Positions 17,635 to 25,652 of a DNA stretch of 64,000 nucleotides are shown piece by piece. A program made the translations under genes and the position numbers. Under the pieces are notes generated by a model that was given only the letters and a program-made list of their open reading frames with translations, ran no database searches and was not told where the DNA came from. The stretch spans positions 3,354 to 67,353 of the forward strand of contig CAZBII010000006.1 in assembly GCA_964491665.1 (NCBI GenBank). Direction: 5' to 3'. The stretch comes from Ch67 sp964491665. Lineage in GTDB: Bacteria; Pseudomonadota; Gammaproteobacteria; Pseudomonadales; Ketobacteraceae. How positions within the stretch are numbered: the first letter of the stretch is position 1; every line of letters begins with the position of its first letter.

Positions 17635-18096
17635 ATGGCTCAATTTCGTGAAACACCCTATGGCGTTTTCAACTATCTGGTGAATCTGGGCGACGGCAGC
17701 GAAGGCGAAGTGCAGGGCGGCTTTTCCGAAGTGTCCGGCCTCAACGCCGAAGTCACCGTGGCGGAATACCGCGCCGGCAATTCGAAAGTGAATTACGTGC
17801 GCAAGATCCCCGCCATTCACAAGGCCGGCGACGTCACGCTGAAACGCGGCGTGATCGGCGCCGACAACATCTACTCCTGGCTGGACCAGATCCGCGCCGG
17901 CGATGTCACCGCCAAGCGCGATGTGGTGATCAAGCTGAAAAACGAAGATCCGACGAGCAGCAGCGCTGTGGTGACCTGGAAGCTGGTGAATGCGATGCCG
18001 ATCAAGTGGACCGGGCCTACGCTCACCGCGAAAGGCGGCAGCGACGTGGCGATGGAAGAGCTGGTGCTGTCCGTCGAACACATCGTGCAAAGCTGA
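17635..18096 (+). CDS. CIS inner tube protein (gp19/Hcp-like)
   Basis: This 153-residue protein is of the T4 gp19-like tube family. Typical features are the start FRETPYGVFNYLVNLGDG, the GFSEVSGLNAEVTVAEYRAGN turn, KRGVIGADNIYSWLDQIR, and the closing strand DVAMEELVLSVEHIVQ. It should stack as hexameric rings inside the sheath encoded just upstream. A second, divergent tube protein is encoded at 19726-20217. Confidence 0.95.
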   Translation: MAQFRETPYGVFNYLVNLGDGSEGEVQGGFSEVSGLNAEVTVAEYRAGNSKVNYVRKIPAIHKAGDVTLKRGVIGADNIYSWLDQIRAGDVTAKRDVVIKLKNEDPTSSSAVVTWKLVNAMPIKWTGPTLTAKGGSDVAMEELVLSVEHIVQS

Positions 18097-18128
18097 ACCG
18101 GTCTGCTGAAAAAGGGGAATCCTGAGCG

Positions 18129-19733
18129 ATGGAATGGCTGACGGGAGCGCGCATTGCGCTGACGCCACGTCCGGTGCAACGCCGCGAGGCTGCGCTGGAA
18201 GTGGCGATGCTGGGCCACTATCCGAATCCGAAAAACGCGGACGGCACCGATGCGCGTGAACGGGCGCGGGTGGCGCGGCTGCTGAGCCTGCCGGCGGCGC
18301 TCGATGACATGCGCGCGGCCGGTTTCGGCGACGCGGTGGACGCGCTGCTGGCCAGCGCCCGGCCCGGTGCGGCGCCACTGTCGCCCGCACTCGCCGGCCT
18401 GTTCCATCTGCCGATTCCCCTGCGCGCCAGTGCCGAATTCCACGACATCTTTCCCGATTCTGCCGCCGAACCCACGCACTATGTCAGCCTGCTGGCGGGA
18501 CGGCGCGCGTGGCTGGCACAGGCGGTGGATGATTTCTTTGCCAACGGCGGCGAGAAACTGTGGGTGGTGCGGATTCCGGAACGTCACGACGATCCGGCAC
18601 AAGCGGACCAACTGGCGTTTCTGCCGGCGCCGAACACGCAGCTGCACGATGTGCGCACCCTGCGCGGACTGGCCAGCGTGCTGGTGATTCCGGCGCTGGC
18701 GGTGGTGGCGTTTCCCGATCTGGAACGGTTGCAGGTTCCCGCCACGCTGCCGGACATTCCGCGCGTGCGCCTCGACAATCCCGATCCGCAGTTTCTGCCG
18801 CTGGGCGATGCGCTGGATGACGATCATCGCGAACGCCGCTATCCCTCCGAACTCAATGCCATGCAGCCGCCGCTGGCGCTGGATGTGCTGCTGCGCGGTC
18901 TGCTGGGATTCGTGCAGCGCCATCGTCCCGATGTGCAGTGCCTGCTGACGCTGCCGCTGGAATATTCCGGCGAGGCCGGCAGTCCGGCGCTGGATCGTGT
19001 CGCGCTGAAAACGCTGCAAGCCCTGCGCGCGCAGCCGAACAACGCGCCGCTGCTGCGGCAGGTGCAGTGTCTGTTTCCCTATCTGCGCGGGCCGCGTTTC
19101 GAACTGCAGTCGCCGGTGGGTGTGATCGCCGGCAAGCAGGCCGCCATCGCACGCACGAAAGGGCCGTGGCATTCCATTGGCGCGCAACCGCTGCTGAGCG
19201 AGGGCCTGCCGTATCCGCGGCTGTCGATCGCGGGCACGCTGGCGCTGCGTGACGATCCCGGTGTGGGCGTGCTGCAGGTGCGCAACGGCTTTGCCGGCCG
19301 CACGCAGCTGAGCCTGGATGACGAGCGCCTGCTGGTACCGGCATTGCCGCTGGCCGATTACGCCGGCGCGCTGAATGACAACGGAGAAAAGGACCCATCG
19401 CGCCATGACGGTTTTCGCGCGGCCGAAATCCAGCGCTTTCTCGGTTTCCTGCGTCGCCAGTTGCAGGCGCTGGGGGAACAGCTGGTGTTCAACGTCGACG
19501 TGAATGATCCGCGTCCGCGTCTGCTGCTGGAGCAGTTCTTCCGCCGCCTGTACAACCAGGGCGCGCTGCGCGGTGCTTTACCGGAAGAAGCCTTCCAGAT
19601 TCGCCAGTCGCAGCTGCAGGAAAGCGCCCTCCAGTTCGATATCCAGATTGCACCGGCGTTTCCGATCGACCGTATTTTTCTCACCTTCATCAACGTGGAA
19701 GGTGAATGGCAAGCGGAGGTGGGCCATGCCTGA
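18129..19733 (+). CDS. Second, divergent sheath-like protein
   Basis: The protein has 534 residues. The canonical sheath start is missing, but the C-terminal half keeps sheath-domain signs: FELQSPVGVIAGKQAAIARTKGPWHSIG near residue 323, then FLGFLRRQLQALGEQLVF near 437 and DIQIAPAFPIDRIFLTF near 505. The N-terminal half (LSPALAGLFHLPIPLRASAEF and RRAWLAQAVDDFFANGGEKLWVVR) matches the part where sheath proteins hold a nucleating hydrophobic strand. CIS operons often carry two or three sheath genes, the extra copies forming the first or last ring. It overlaps the second tube gene by eight bases, which suggests a matched sheath-tube pair. Confidence 0.8.
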   Translation: MEWLTGARIALTPRPVQRREAALEVAMLGHYPNPKNADGTDARERARVARLLSLPAALDDMRAAGFGDAVDALLASARPGAAPLSPALAGLFHLPIPLRASAEFHDIFPDSAAEPTHYVSLLAGRRAWLAQAVDDFFANGGEKLWVVRIPERHDDPAQADQLAFLPAPNTQLHDVRTLRGLASVLVIPALAVVAFPDLERLQVPATLPDIPRVRLDNPDPQFLPLGDALDDDHRERRYPSELNAMQPPLALDVLLRGLLGFVQRHRPDVQCLLTLPLEYSGEAGSPALDRVALKTLQALRAQPNNAPLLRQVQCLFPYLRGPRFELQSPVGVIAGKQAAIARTKGPWHSIGAQPLLSEGLPYPRLSIAGTLALRDDPGVGVLQVRNGFAGRTQLSLDDERLLVPALPLADYAGALNDNGEKDPSRHDGFRAAEIQRFLGFLRRQLQALGEQLVFNVDVNDPRPRLLLEQFFRRLYNQGALRGALPEEAFQIRQSQLQESALQFDIQIAPAFPIDRIFLTFINVEGEWQAEVGHA

Positions 19734-20217
19734 AGCCGCCAGCGAATTTGTTCCGTTCCGCTTCAAGGTGAGCCTGCATCGCAGCGACAACAACGAATTG
19801 CTGTGCGCGGGTTATTTCAGCGAAGTCACCGGTTTTGAATTGACCATGGAACCGAAGGCGATCAAGGAAGGCGGCCGCAACTGGGGCGAGCACCAGCGCA
19901 GCGGCGCGGTGAAATTCGCGCCCATGTCGCTCAAGCGCGGCGTCACCAGCGTGAATGATCTGTGGGCCTGGTTCGACATCACCACGCGGCAGAGCCAGTA
20001 CGGCCAGCGCCTGAGTGGCGAGATCACCGTGCTGGGCAATCCCAATCCGGAAGAAAATCCCGTCATGGTGTGGAAACTCACCGGCGTGCTGCCGGTGAAA
20101 TTCAAGGGGCCGGATCTGAACAGCACCGCCAGCCAGGTGGCGATCGAGGAAGTGCAGCTGGTGCATGAAGGGCTGGAACTGCAGCGGCCGCCGTCCAGCA
20201 CGGGAGGCACGCGATGA
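19726..20217 (+). CDS. Second CIS tube protein (Afp5-like)
   Basis: The protein has 163 residues, starting at ATG 19726 with GGAGG at 19715-19719. It shares the gp19-like fold with the tube protein at 17635: FRFKVSLHRSDNNELLCAGYFSEVTGFELTM, then LKRGVTSVNDLWAWFD and the closing strand QVAIEEVQLVHEGLEL. The longer, polar tail and its place after the second sheath fit an Afp5-type adaptor ring between baseplate and tube. The stop overlaps the next start by four bases. Confidence 0.9.
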   Translation: MPEAASEFVPFRFKVSLHRSDNNELLCAGYFSEVTGFELTMEPKAIKEGGRNWGEHQRSGAVKFAPMSLKRGVTSVNDLWAWFDITTRQSQYGQRLSGEITVLGNPNPEENPVMVWKLTGVLPVKFKGPDLNSTASQVAIEEVQLVHEGLELQRPPSSTGGTR

Positions 20218-21494
20218 GCGATCTGGAACGCGCCAAACTGATTCCGGTGTCCGGCAACGAGGACACGCCGGATCTGAACAGCGCCATCGACGTGCAGTTC
20301 AATCCGGTGACGCTGAAGGTGAATCTGTCCAATACGCTGAAGCCGAACACCGGGCAGGGCAACAGCCGCGCCACGCAGTTTGTCGACAAGAGTTCGTCGA
20401 CGCTGACGGTGGAACTGGTGTTCGACACCACCTATATCGAGGCAGCGGCGTCGGGTGCCGGCGGTGCGCAGGGCAGTGGTAGCAACAGCGGCGGCCAGAA
20501 CGGCAGCAACCGCATCGAGCAGGGCTCGGATGTGCGTCAGCAGACCAAAAAGATCGCCGAGAAATTTCTCAAGCCGGTGGAATCCGGCAGCCAGATGCAG
20601 GCGCCGTCGCGGGTGCTGTTCCAGTGGGGCACGTTTGAATTCGTCGGCATCGTGCAGTCGTACGATGAAACGCTGGATTTCTTCTCGCCGCAGGGCCGGC
20701 CGCTGCGCGCCACGGTGGCGCTGAAACTGGCGGAGGACCGCTACCAGTTCCGCAGCAATGATCAGGCCACGCAGGCGGCACAGCAGGCGCCGGCACTGAG
20801 TTTCACCGGCAGTGGCAGCGGGAATGGCAGTGGCGCCGGTGACAGCCAGTCCGTCAGCCCGGTGCCCGGCGGCAGCAGCGGTGCCGGCAACTGGCGCGAC
20901 AACGCGATGTTCAACGGTATCGAATCTCCGCGCCTGCCATCCGTGGCGGCACTGGCGCTGCCCAGTGTCAGCCTGAGTGCCGGCGCCGGTTTCGGCATCA
21001 GCGGTGGCGTGAGTGTGGGTCTGAATGCCGGCGTAACCGGAGGCGTGAATGTCGCCGTGAGCACAGGCGTGAATGCCGGCGCAACTGCCGGATCGAACCG
21101 GAACGCGAATGCCGGCGCGAACCAGATCAGCGGCGCGAATCCGGCCGGCGGCGGCACCAACGCCAGCGCAACCGGCAGCAGCGCCAACAGCCCCGCCCCA
21201 CCCTTCCGCTTCGGCAATTCCACCGCCCTCGGCACCGGCGTGCCCGGCGCCTTCAGCCCGAATCCGAAAAGCGGCCTGCAGGCGGGCAGCCTGCAACAGG
21301 GCAGCCAGCGTCTGCGGGTGGACACCACCCCGGTAGCTCGCGGCAGCCAGAGCACAACAGCCACCAGCACGTCCGGCACAGCACCACTCACCAGCAACCC
21401 GCGCCAGACCAGCACCACCGCCCGTCCGCAGCGCAACGTGTCGGTGCAATCCCTACTCACCCCCACGCCCGACAGCGGCGTCGGGTTTGACTGA
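20214..21494 (+). CDS. CIS tube-initiator-like protein (Afp7 N-domain) with low-complexity tail
   Basis: The protein has 426 residues. The first 185 are the CIS tube domain found in Afp7/Pvc7: LERAKLIPVSGNED, VQFNPVTLKVNLSNTL, STLTVELVFDTTY, then RVLFQWGTFEFVGIVQSYDETLDFFSPQGRPLRATV. The usual C-terminal LysM module is not visible. In its place is a long Gly/Ser/Ala/Asn-rich tail with repeated short units such as GVNAGVT and NAGAN. The N-domain should start the tube on the hub. The tail may be a flexible linker or disordered spacer. Confidence 0.82.
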   Translation: MSDLERAKLIPVSGNEDTPDLNSAIDVQFNPVTLKVNLSNTLKPNTGQGNSRATQFVDKSSSTLTVELVFDTTYIEAAASGAGGAQGSGSNSGGQNGSNRIEQGSDVRQQTKKIAEKFLKPVESGSQMQAPSRVLFQWGTFEFVGIVQSYDETLDFFSPQGRPLRATVALKLAEDRYQFRSNDQATQAAQQAPALSFTGSGSGNGSGAGDSQSVSPVPGGSSGAGNWRDNAMFNGIESPRLPSVAALALPSVSLSAGAGFGISGGVSVGLNAGVTGGVNVAVSTGVNAGATAGSNRNANAGANQISGANPAGGGTNASATGSSANSPAPPFRFGNSTALGTGVPGAFSPNPKSGLQAGSLQQGSQRLRVDTTPVARGSQSTTATSTSGTAPLTSNPRQTSTTARPQRNVSVQSLLTPTPDSGVGFD

Positions 21495-21508
21495 TCAGGA
21501 GAATTGTC

Positions 21509-21676
21509 ATGCCCGTGATCATTCATGAAGTCACCGTGGAAATGCTGGACGCGCCAGCGCCGCCGGCCGACGCACAGTCGCCCGCGCAACAGGTGCCGGC
21601 CGCGAAAGCCGAACAGCAGCTGCTGAAAACGCTGGCGCTGGTGCAGCAGCGGCAAGACCGGCTCAAGGTGGACTGA
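21509..21676 (+). CDS. Small DUF5908-like protein (Afp6 position)
   Basis: This 55-residue protein starts MPVIIHEVTVEM and ends in a charged helix (EQQLLKTLALVQQRQDRLKVD). A short beta-hairpin start of the type MPxxIxEl is the mark of DUF5908 proteins, which sit at exactly this place, between the tube initiator and the hub gene, in many contractile injection operons. AGGAGA lies before the ATG. The gene is short but tightly spaced on both sides (14 and 6 bases), which supports it. Confidence 0.75.
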   Translation: MPVIIHEVTVEMLDAPAPPADAQSPAQQVPAAKAEQQLLKTLALVQQRQDRLKVD

Positions 21677-21682
21677 TACGCG

Positions 21683-22732
21683 ATGATCGATCCCGCCTTT
21701 GTCAGCAGTCGCCCCACGTTCAAGCTGGACGGGAATGCCCGCGCCGGCCTGGAACCGCTGCTCACCCACATGGTGATCAACCAGCCATTGCACGGCTGCG
21801 CCCACGGCGAACTGCATTTCACCAACTGGGGCATCCGCGAGGGTGGCGACACACCGGATTTCATTCTCGATGACATCAATCTGGGTGCCGAACTGGAAAT
21901 ACTGATGGGGCAGGACAATCCGGTGACGCTGTTCAAGGGCGACATCACCGCGCTGGAAGAACGCTACGGCGACGGCGCGCCACCGACCCTGGTGCTGCTG
22001 GTGCAGGACAAGCTGCACAGGCTGGCGCGCAGCCGCCACTGCCGCAGTTTTGAGGATCAGAGTCCGGACGACATCGTGCAAAGCATTGCCAGCGAAGCGG
22101 GCCTGCAGGCCGACGCCAATCTTTCCAGCCTCACCACCACCTGGCACCAGCTCAACGAAAGCGATCTGGCATTCCTGCTGCGCCTGGGCGCGCGCTTCGA
22201 CATCGGCGTGCGCCTGAATGGCAACCGCCTGCGGGCCAAACCCGAAGAAAGCGATTCCAGTCCGCTGGCCCTGGGCGGCCAGGACAGCATCATCAGCGCG
22301 CGCCTGATCGCCGATCTCAATCACCAGCCCAGCGAATCCCGCGTCACCGGCTACAACCTCGCCGACGACGCCAGCACCGATTTCACCAGCGGCGGACTGG
22401 AACCGGCACCGCAGGGCACCAGCGCCACCACCACCCTCAGCGATCTGGGCTGGACCAGCGCCGAAATCCTGCCGCAGCCGTTTGCCCGCAGCAACGCCGA
22501 AGCCGAAGCGCTGGCCAAAGCGCACCTGCGCCGGCAGGGCAAACGCTTCATTGCCGGCGACATCATCTGTCAGGGCGAAGCGACGCTCAGCGTGGGCCGC
22601 GAAATCGATCTGTCCGGCGTCACCCCGCGCCTGTGCGGCATCTACCAGATCGTCCACTGCACCCACCGTTTCGACAACGAAAGCGGCTTCGAAACCCATC
22701 TGAAAGTGAACAAGGGAGGCTGGCAGCCATGA
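21683..22732 (+). CDS. CIS baseplate hub protein, phage late control gpD/gp27-like
   Basis: This 349-residue protein belongs to the phage late control D family (gp27-like hub). It opens with FVSSRPTFKLDGN, carries ILDDINLGAELEILMGQDNPVTLFKGDI near residue 60, the LARSRHCRSFEDQSPDDIVQSIA helix near 115, and ends with a strand set including GIYQIVHCTHRFDNESGFET. In many CIS this domain is fused to the spike as one VgrG/Afp8 chain. Here the spike is a separate gene that starts in this stop codon (ATGA overlap). Confidence 0.9.
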   Translation: MIDPAFVSSRPTFKLDGNARAGLEPLLTHMVINQPLHGCAHGELHFTNWGIREGGDTPDFILDDINLGAELEILMGQDNPVTLFKGDITALEERYGDGAPPTLVLLVQDKLHRLARSRHCRSFEDQSPDDIVQSIASEAGLQADANLSSLTTTWHQLNESDLAFLLRLGARFDIGVRLNGNRLRAKPEESDSSPLALGGQDSIISARLIADLNHQPSESRVTGYNLADDASTDFTSGGLEPAPQGTSATTTLSDLGWTSAEILPQPFARSNAEAEALAKAHLRRQGKRFIAGDIICQGEATLSVGREIDLSGVTPRLCGIYQIVHCTHRFDNESGFETHLKVNKGGWQP

Positions 22733-23373
22733 ACCTGCACGCGCCGGGCAGCCTCAACAGCCTGCAATTGGGACAGGTCACCGACAACGCTGATCCCGAC
22801 AACCGCGGCCGCATCAAGGTGCGTCTGCTGGCCACGCCGATGGAAGTCTGGGCCAGCGTGGTGGCGCCGTCCGCCGGTGCCAATTACGGCACCAGTTTCA
22901 TTCCACGGCAGAACGAAATCGTGGTGCTGGCGTTTGTCACGCCGGAACTGCCGCTGGTGCTGGGCAGCGTCTGGTCCGGTGGCGGCAGCCGTCCCGAAGA
23001 CGCCGATCCGCAGGAAGAGCATTACGTGATCCGCACACCGGAAGCCACCGTCCTGGATTTCAACGACGGCAGCGACGGCCCGCAGGTGAAACTCACCACC
23101 CGCAGCGGCTACCAGATCGTCATCAACGAAGGCAGCGGCGGCGAAATCAGCATCGAGCGCGGCTCGCAAAGCGTGAAACTCAGCGCCAGCAGCATCGACG
23201 TGCGCAGCAGCGGCCAGGTCAACGTCGACGCCAGCACTGTCACCGTGAATGCCAGCACCGTCACCGTCAACGCCAGCATGTCGCGCTTCAGCGGCGTGGT
23301 GCAGTGCGACACCATCATCGCCACCTCGGTGGTCGGCACCAGCTACACGCCCGGCGCGGGCAATATCTGGTAA
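22729..23373 (+). CDS. CIS spike protein, gp5/VgrG beta-helix type
   Basis: The protein has 214 residues. The OB-fold of gp5/VgrG proteins is shown by LGQVTDNADPDNRGRIKVRLL near residue 17 and SFIPRQNEIVVLAFV followed by PLVLGSVW. A short beta-helix follows with repeated VNVDASTVTVNAS units. It is much shorter than fused VgrG/Afp8 proteins because the hub domain is encoded upstream. It should form the trimeric puncturing tip. No PAAR tip gene was recognised nearby. Confidence 0.88.
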   Translation: MNLHAPGSLNSLQLGQVTDNADPDNRGRIKVRLLATPMEVWASVVAPSAGANYGTSFIPRQNEIVVLAFVTPELPLVLGSVWSGGGSRPEDADPQEEHYVIRTPEATVLDFNDGSDGPQVKLTTRSGYQIVINEGSGGEISIERGSQSVKLSASSIDVRSSGQVNVDASTVTVNASTVTVNASMSRFSGVVQCDTIIATSVVGTSYTPGAGNIW

Positions 23374-23395
23374 GGGGAAACCAGCCATGAACTTA

Positions 23396-23515
23396 GCACG
23401 CACATCTGCCGGAACATCTGAAGCTGGACGCTCAGCGACAGGGATGTCGCTGTGCAGCCCCCATGGATGGGTTAATGGCGTGTCCGGATTCAGATGTTCC
23501 GGCAGATGTGTGTGC
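23396..23515. repeat. Nested inverted-repeat element in the CIS operon
   Basis: Arms of 27 bp at 23396-23422 and 23489-23515 are inverted copies with one mismatch. The perfect core of 22 bp runs 23401-23422 against 23489-23510. Inside lie a perfect 8-bp hairpin with a GGGA loop (CAGCGACA 23433-23440, TGTCGCTG 23445-23452) and CCCAT/ATGGG at 23460-23471. It fills nearly all of the 156-base gap between the spike gene and the next gene, in an operon whose genes otherwise touch or nearly touch. It may be a MITE- or REP-like insertion, or an mRNA processing or attenuation structure. No second copy was noticed in the window. Confidence 0.7.
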
Positions 23516-23529
23516 GGAGGAAATAATCC

Positions 23530-25221
23530 ATGACCATCGCCCAGAACCTGCATCCGGTCCGCCTCAAGGCGCCGTTCTTCCAGAACGGGGAACGCGCCAG
23601 CCTGCATCGTTATCTGGACGCGGATTTCGTCAACCGCTTCCGCCAGGACGTGCAGCGCCAGCAATTCCAGCAACCGCAGTTCAATCAATGGCTGGAAGAC
23701 GAACGCCACAGCCGCCACGGCAACGAACCCGTGCTGCGCCTGCCGCTGCACCGCGCCTTTCACATCGTCTGCTGCGAAGTGGTATGCGACCGCCCCGGCC
23801 AGCCGGCGCTCGATCCGCAAAAAATCACCAGCGCCGGTTTCGTCATCCGCAAGATCGGCAACGGCCGCGAACAGGCCTGGATGCTGGAAGACGGCGAAGC
23901 CCTCGGCTGGCAGGACGCCCCGGCCGCGCTGCGCGATCCCGACATCCACCGCCGCCTGTGCGCCAGCGGCGTGCTGCACAAGCGCACCGACGATCCGGCC
24001 TATTCCGGCGAGGAAGTGCATCCGCTGCACATCCTGAAAACCGAAATCACGCAAAAGGAAAGCACCCGTAAGGACGGCAAGAAAACCCACACCCTGCTGT
24101 TCGGCTACGTGCCGCTGGGCGGCTTCCATTTCCACCGCGAGCCGTCCGCCGCGTTCGACCCGCAGGCGCAGACCGACGCCGAAAATGCCGCCGCGCAAGC
24201 GCTGTCCTGGCCGTTTGGCTTCCGCACCGCGCGCCAGCTCAACTGGACCCGCAATCTGGCCACGCCGGTGGATCAGGGCCGCCCCACCAAGCAGATGTTC
24301 GAACTGCTGCGCCTGCTGGTGAACCGCTACCACCTGGGCGAAGCCAATATCGCCGACAACGCCGCGCTGGAAAAATACTGCGCCGGCCTCTGGTTCATCG
24401 ACACGGGCATCCTGCCGGACCTGCTGCGGCACGCGCAGTACGACGAAGGCAATCACGGCCTGTTCGCCGCGCACAAGAGCAGCACCAGCCTGTTCAGCTA
24501 CCTGCAGGCCTGCTTCGCGCAACAGGAAAACAATCCGCTGGTGCCCTGGCTCATCCGGCAGGAAAAACGCATCGACGCCGCCGGCGGCATCGACAGTTTC
24601 AACGGCCCGTATGATCCGCTGCCGGCGCCGTCCGGAACCGGCACGCTGGCGCTGTCACTGTTTCTGCTGCAGGCCGACTGCGACGAAATCCGCACCCTGC
24701 TGGGCCAGCGCGTGCGCGCTCAGGCGCTGGCGCTGGTGAAGGAAATTCCGCTGCCGAAATTCACCCAGAACGCCAATGACCTGTACCAGATCGTGCCGTT
24801 CGTGCGTTCACTCAACGAACATGGCCGCGAGCAGATCCAGTGGGCCGAACCGGCCAGCCGCAGCATCCTGTTCCGCGTCGCCGCGCCGTTCGATCCGGAA
24901 GCCAGCCGGCCGTCGATGATCCAGATGCCGTCGCTGTCCGACCTCAAACGCGGGCTGGCCAAGGGCGTCGCCATGATCACGCCGGGCGACACCTTCAACC
25001 TGATGAACAGCATCAAGTTCAACAAGGGCATCAGCGAGGACGCACTGCCGGCGGAAGAACCCAAACCCGGCCTCGATATCCAGTGGATCTGCTCGTTCAG
25101 CCTGCCGGTGGTGACGCTGATCGCCATGCTGATCCTGATGATCATGATCAGCCTGCTGAACATCATTTTCTTCTGGATGCCGTGGGTGCGCATCTGCCTG
25201 CCGTTTCCCAAGATGAAGTGA
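23530..25221 (+). CDS. CIS-operon protein with C-terminal membrane segment, candidate anchor
   Basis: This 563-residue protein matches no family I can name. The first 520 residues are soluble in character: HPVRLKAPFFQNG start, HILKTEITQKESTRKDGKKTHTLLFGYVPLGGFHF near residue 160, and a helical central part. Residues 523-553 are strongly hydrophobic (PVVTLIAMLILMIMISLLNI near 526-545), followed by WMPWVRICLPFPKMK. One or a pair of re-entrant membrane helices is likely. The gene sits between spike and gp25, so the product should belong to the baseplate. Membrane-anchored contractile systems are known from cyanobacterial thylakoids, and a membrane protein serves the cytoplasmic Streptomyces system. 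A role as inner-membrane anchor is inferred. Confidence 0.7.
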   Translation: MTIAQNLHPVRLKAPFFQNGERASLHRYLDADFVNRFRQDVQRQQFQQPQFNQWLEDERHSRHGNEPVLRLPLHRAFHIVCCEVVCDRPGQPALDPQKITSAGFVIRKIGNGREQAWMLEDGEALGWQDAPAALRDPDIHRRLCASGVLHKRTDDPAYSGEEVHPLHILKTEITQKESTRKDGKKTHTLLFGYVPLGGFHFHREPSAAFDPQAQTDAENAAAQALSWPFGFRTARQLNWTRNLATPVDQGRPTKQMFELLRLLVNRYHLGEANIADNAALEKYCAGLWFIDTGILPDLLRHAQYDEGNHGLFAAHKSSTSLFSYLQACFAQQENNPLVPWLIRQEKRIDAAGGIDSFNGPYDPLPAPSGTGTLALSLFLLQADCDEIRTLLGQRVRAQALALVKEIPLPKFTQNANDLYQIVPFVRSLNEHGREQIQWAEPASRSILFRVAAPFDPEASRPSMIQMPSLSDLKRGLAKGVAMITPGDTFNLMNSIKFNKGISEDALPAEEPKPGLDIQWICSFSLPVVTLIAMLILMIMISLLNIIFFWMPWVRICLPFPKMK

Positions 25222-25232
25222 GGAACTGAACC

Positions 25233-25628
25233 ATGCGCACACCACTGCCGCAGATCCAAAGCTGGCCCCTGGGTGGCGTCGACAGCGACGGCCGCCTGCG
25301 CTGGTCCAGCGATGACGCCAGCATCCGCGAGGTGATGCTGAACATCCTGCTGACCCGTCCCGGCGAGCGCCTGCAGCGGCCGGACTTTGGCGCGGGCCTG
25401 CTGAATTTCGTGCACCAGCCCAACAACGAAACCACCCGCAACCTGATGGCCGGCGTGGTGCGCAAGGCGCTGGAGCGCTGGGAACCGCGGGTGCTGGTGG
25501 AAGGCATCGAGGTGGCGCCCAGCCCCACCAGCGTCGCCGACGTGCACATCAACATCCGTTACCGCCTGCGCTTCAGCCAGACCCCGGCGGAACTGGGATT
25601 CACTTTCAACCTGGGCCAGCCTGCGTAA
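25233..25628 (+). CDS. CIS baseplate wedge protein, GPW/gp25 family
   Basis: The protein has 131 residues. The GPW/gp25 pattern is plain: DSDGRLRWSSDDASIREVMLNILLTRPGERLQRPDFGAGL (19-58), an NETTRNLMAGVVRKALERWEPRVLVEGIEV helix-strand pair and a final strand. It is the Afp9/TssE-like wedge that links the sheath to the baseplate. Spacing to the anchor candidate is 11 bases and to the baseplate J gene 24 bases. Confidence 0.93.
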   Translation: MRTPLPQIQSWPLGGVDSDGRLRWSSDDASIREVMLNILLTRPGERLQRPDFGAGLLNFVHQPNNETTRNLMAGVVRKALERWEPRVLVEGIEVAPSPTSVADVHINIRYRLRFSQTPAELGFTFNLGQPA

Positions 25629-25652
25629 CAGGCCGCCGACGAGGACGCACAC

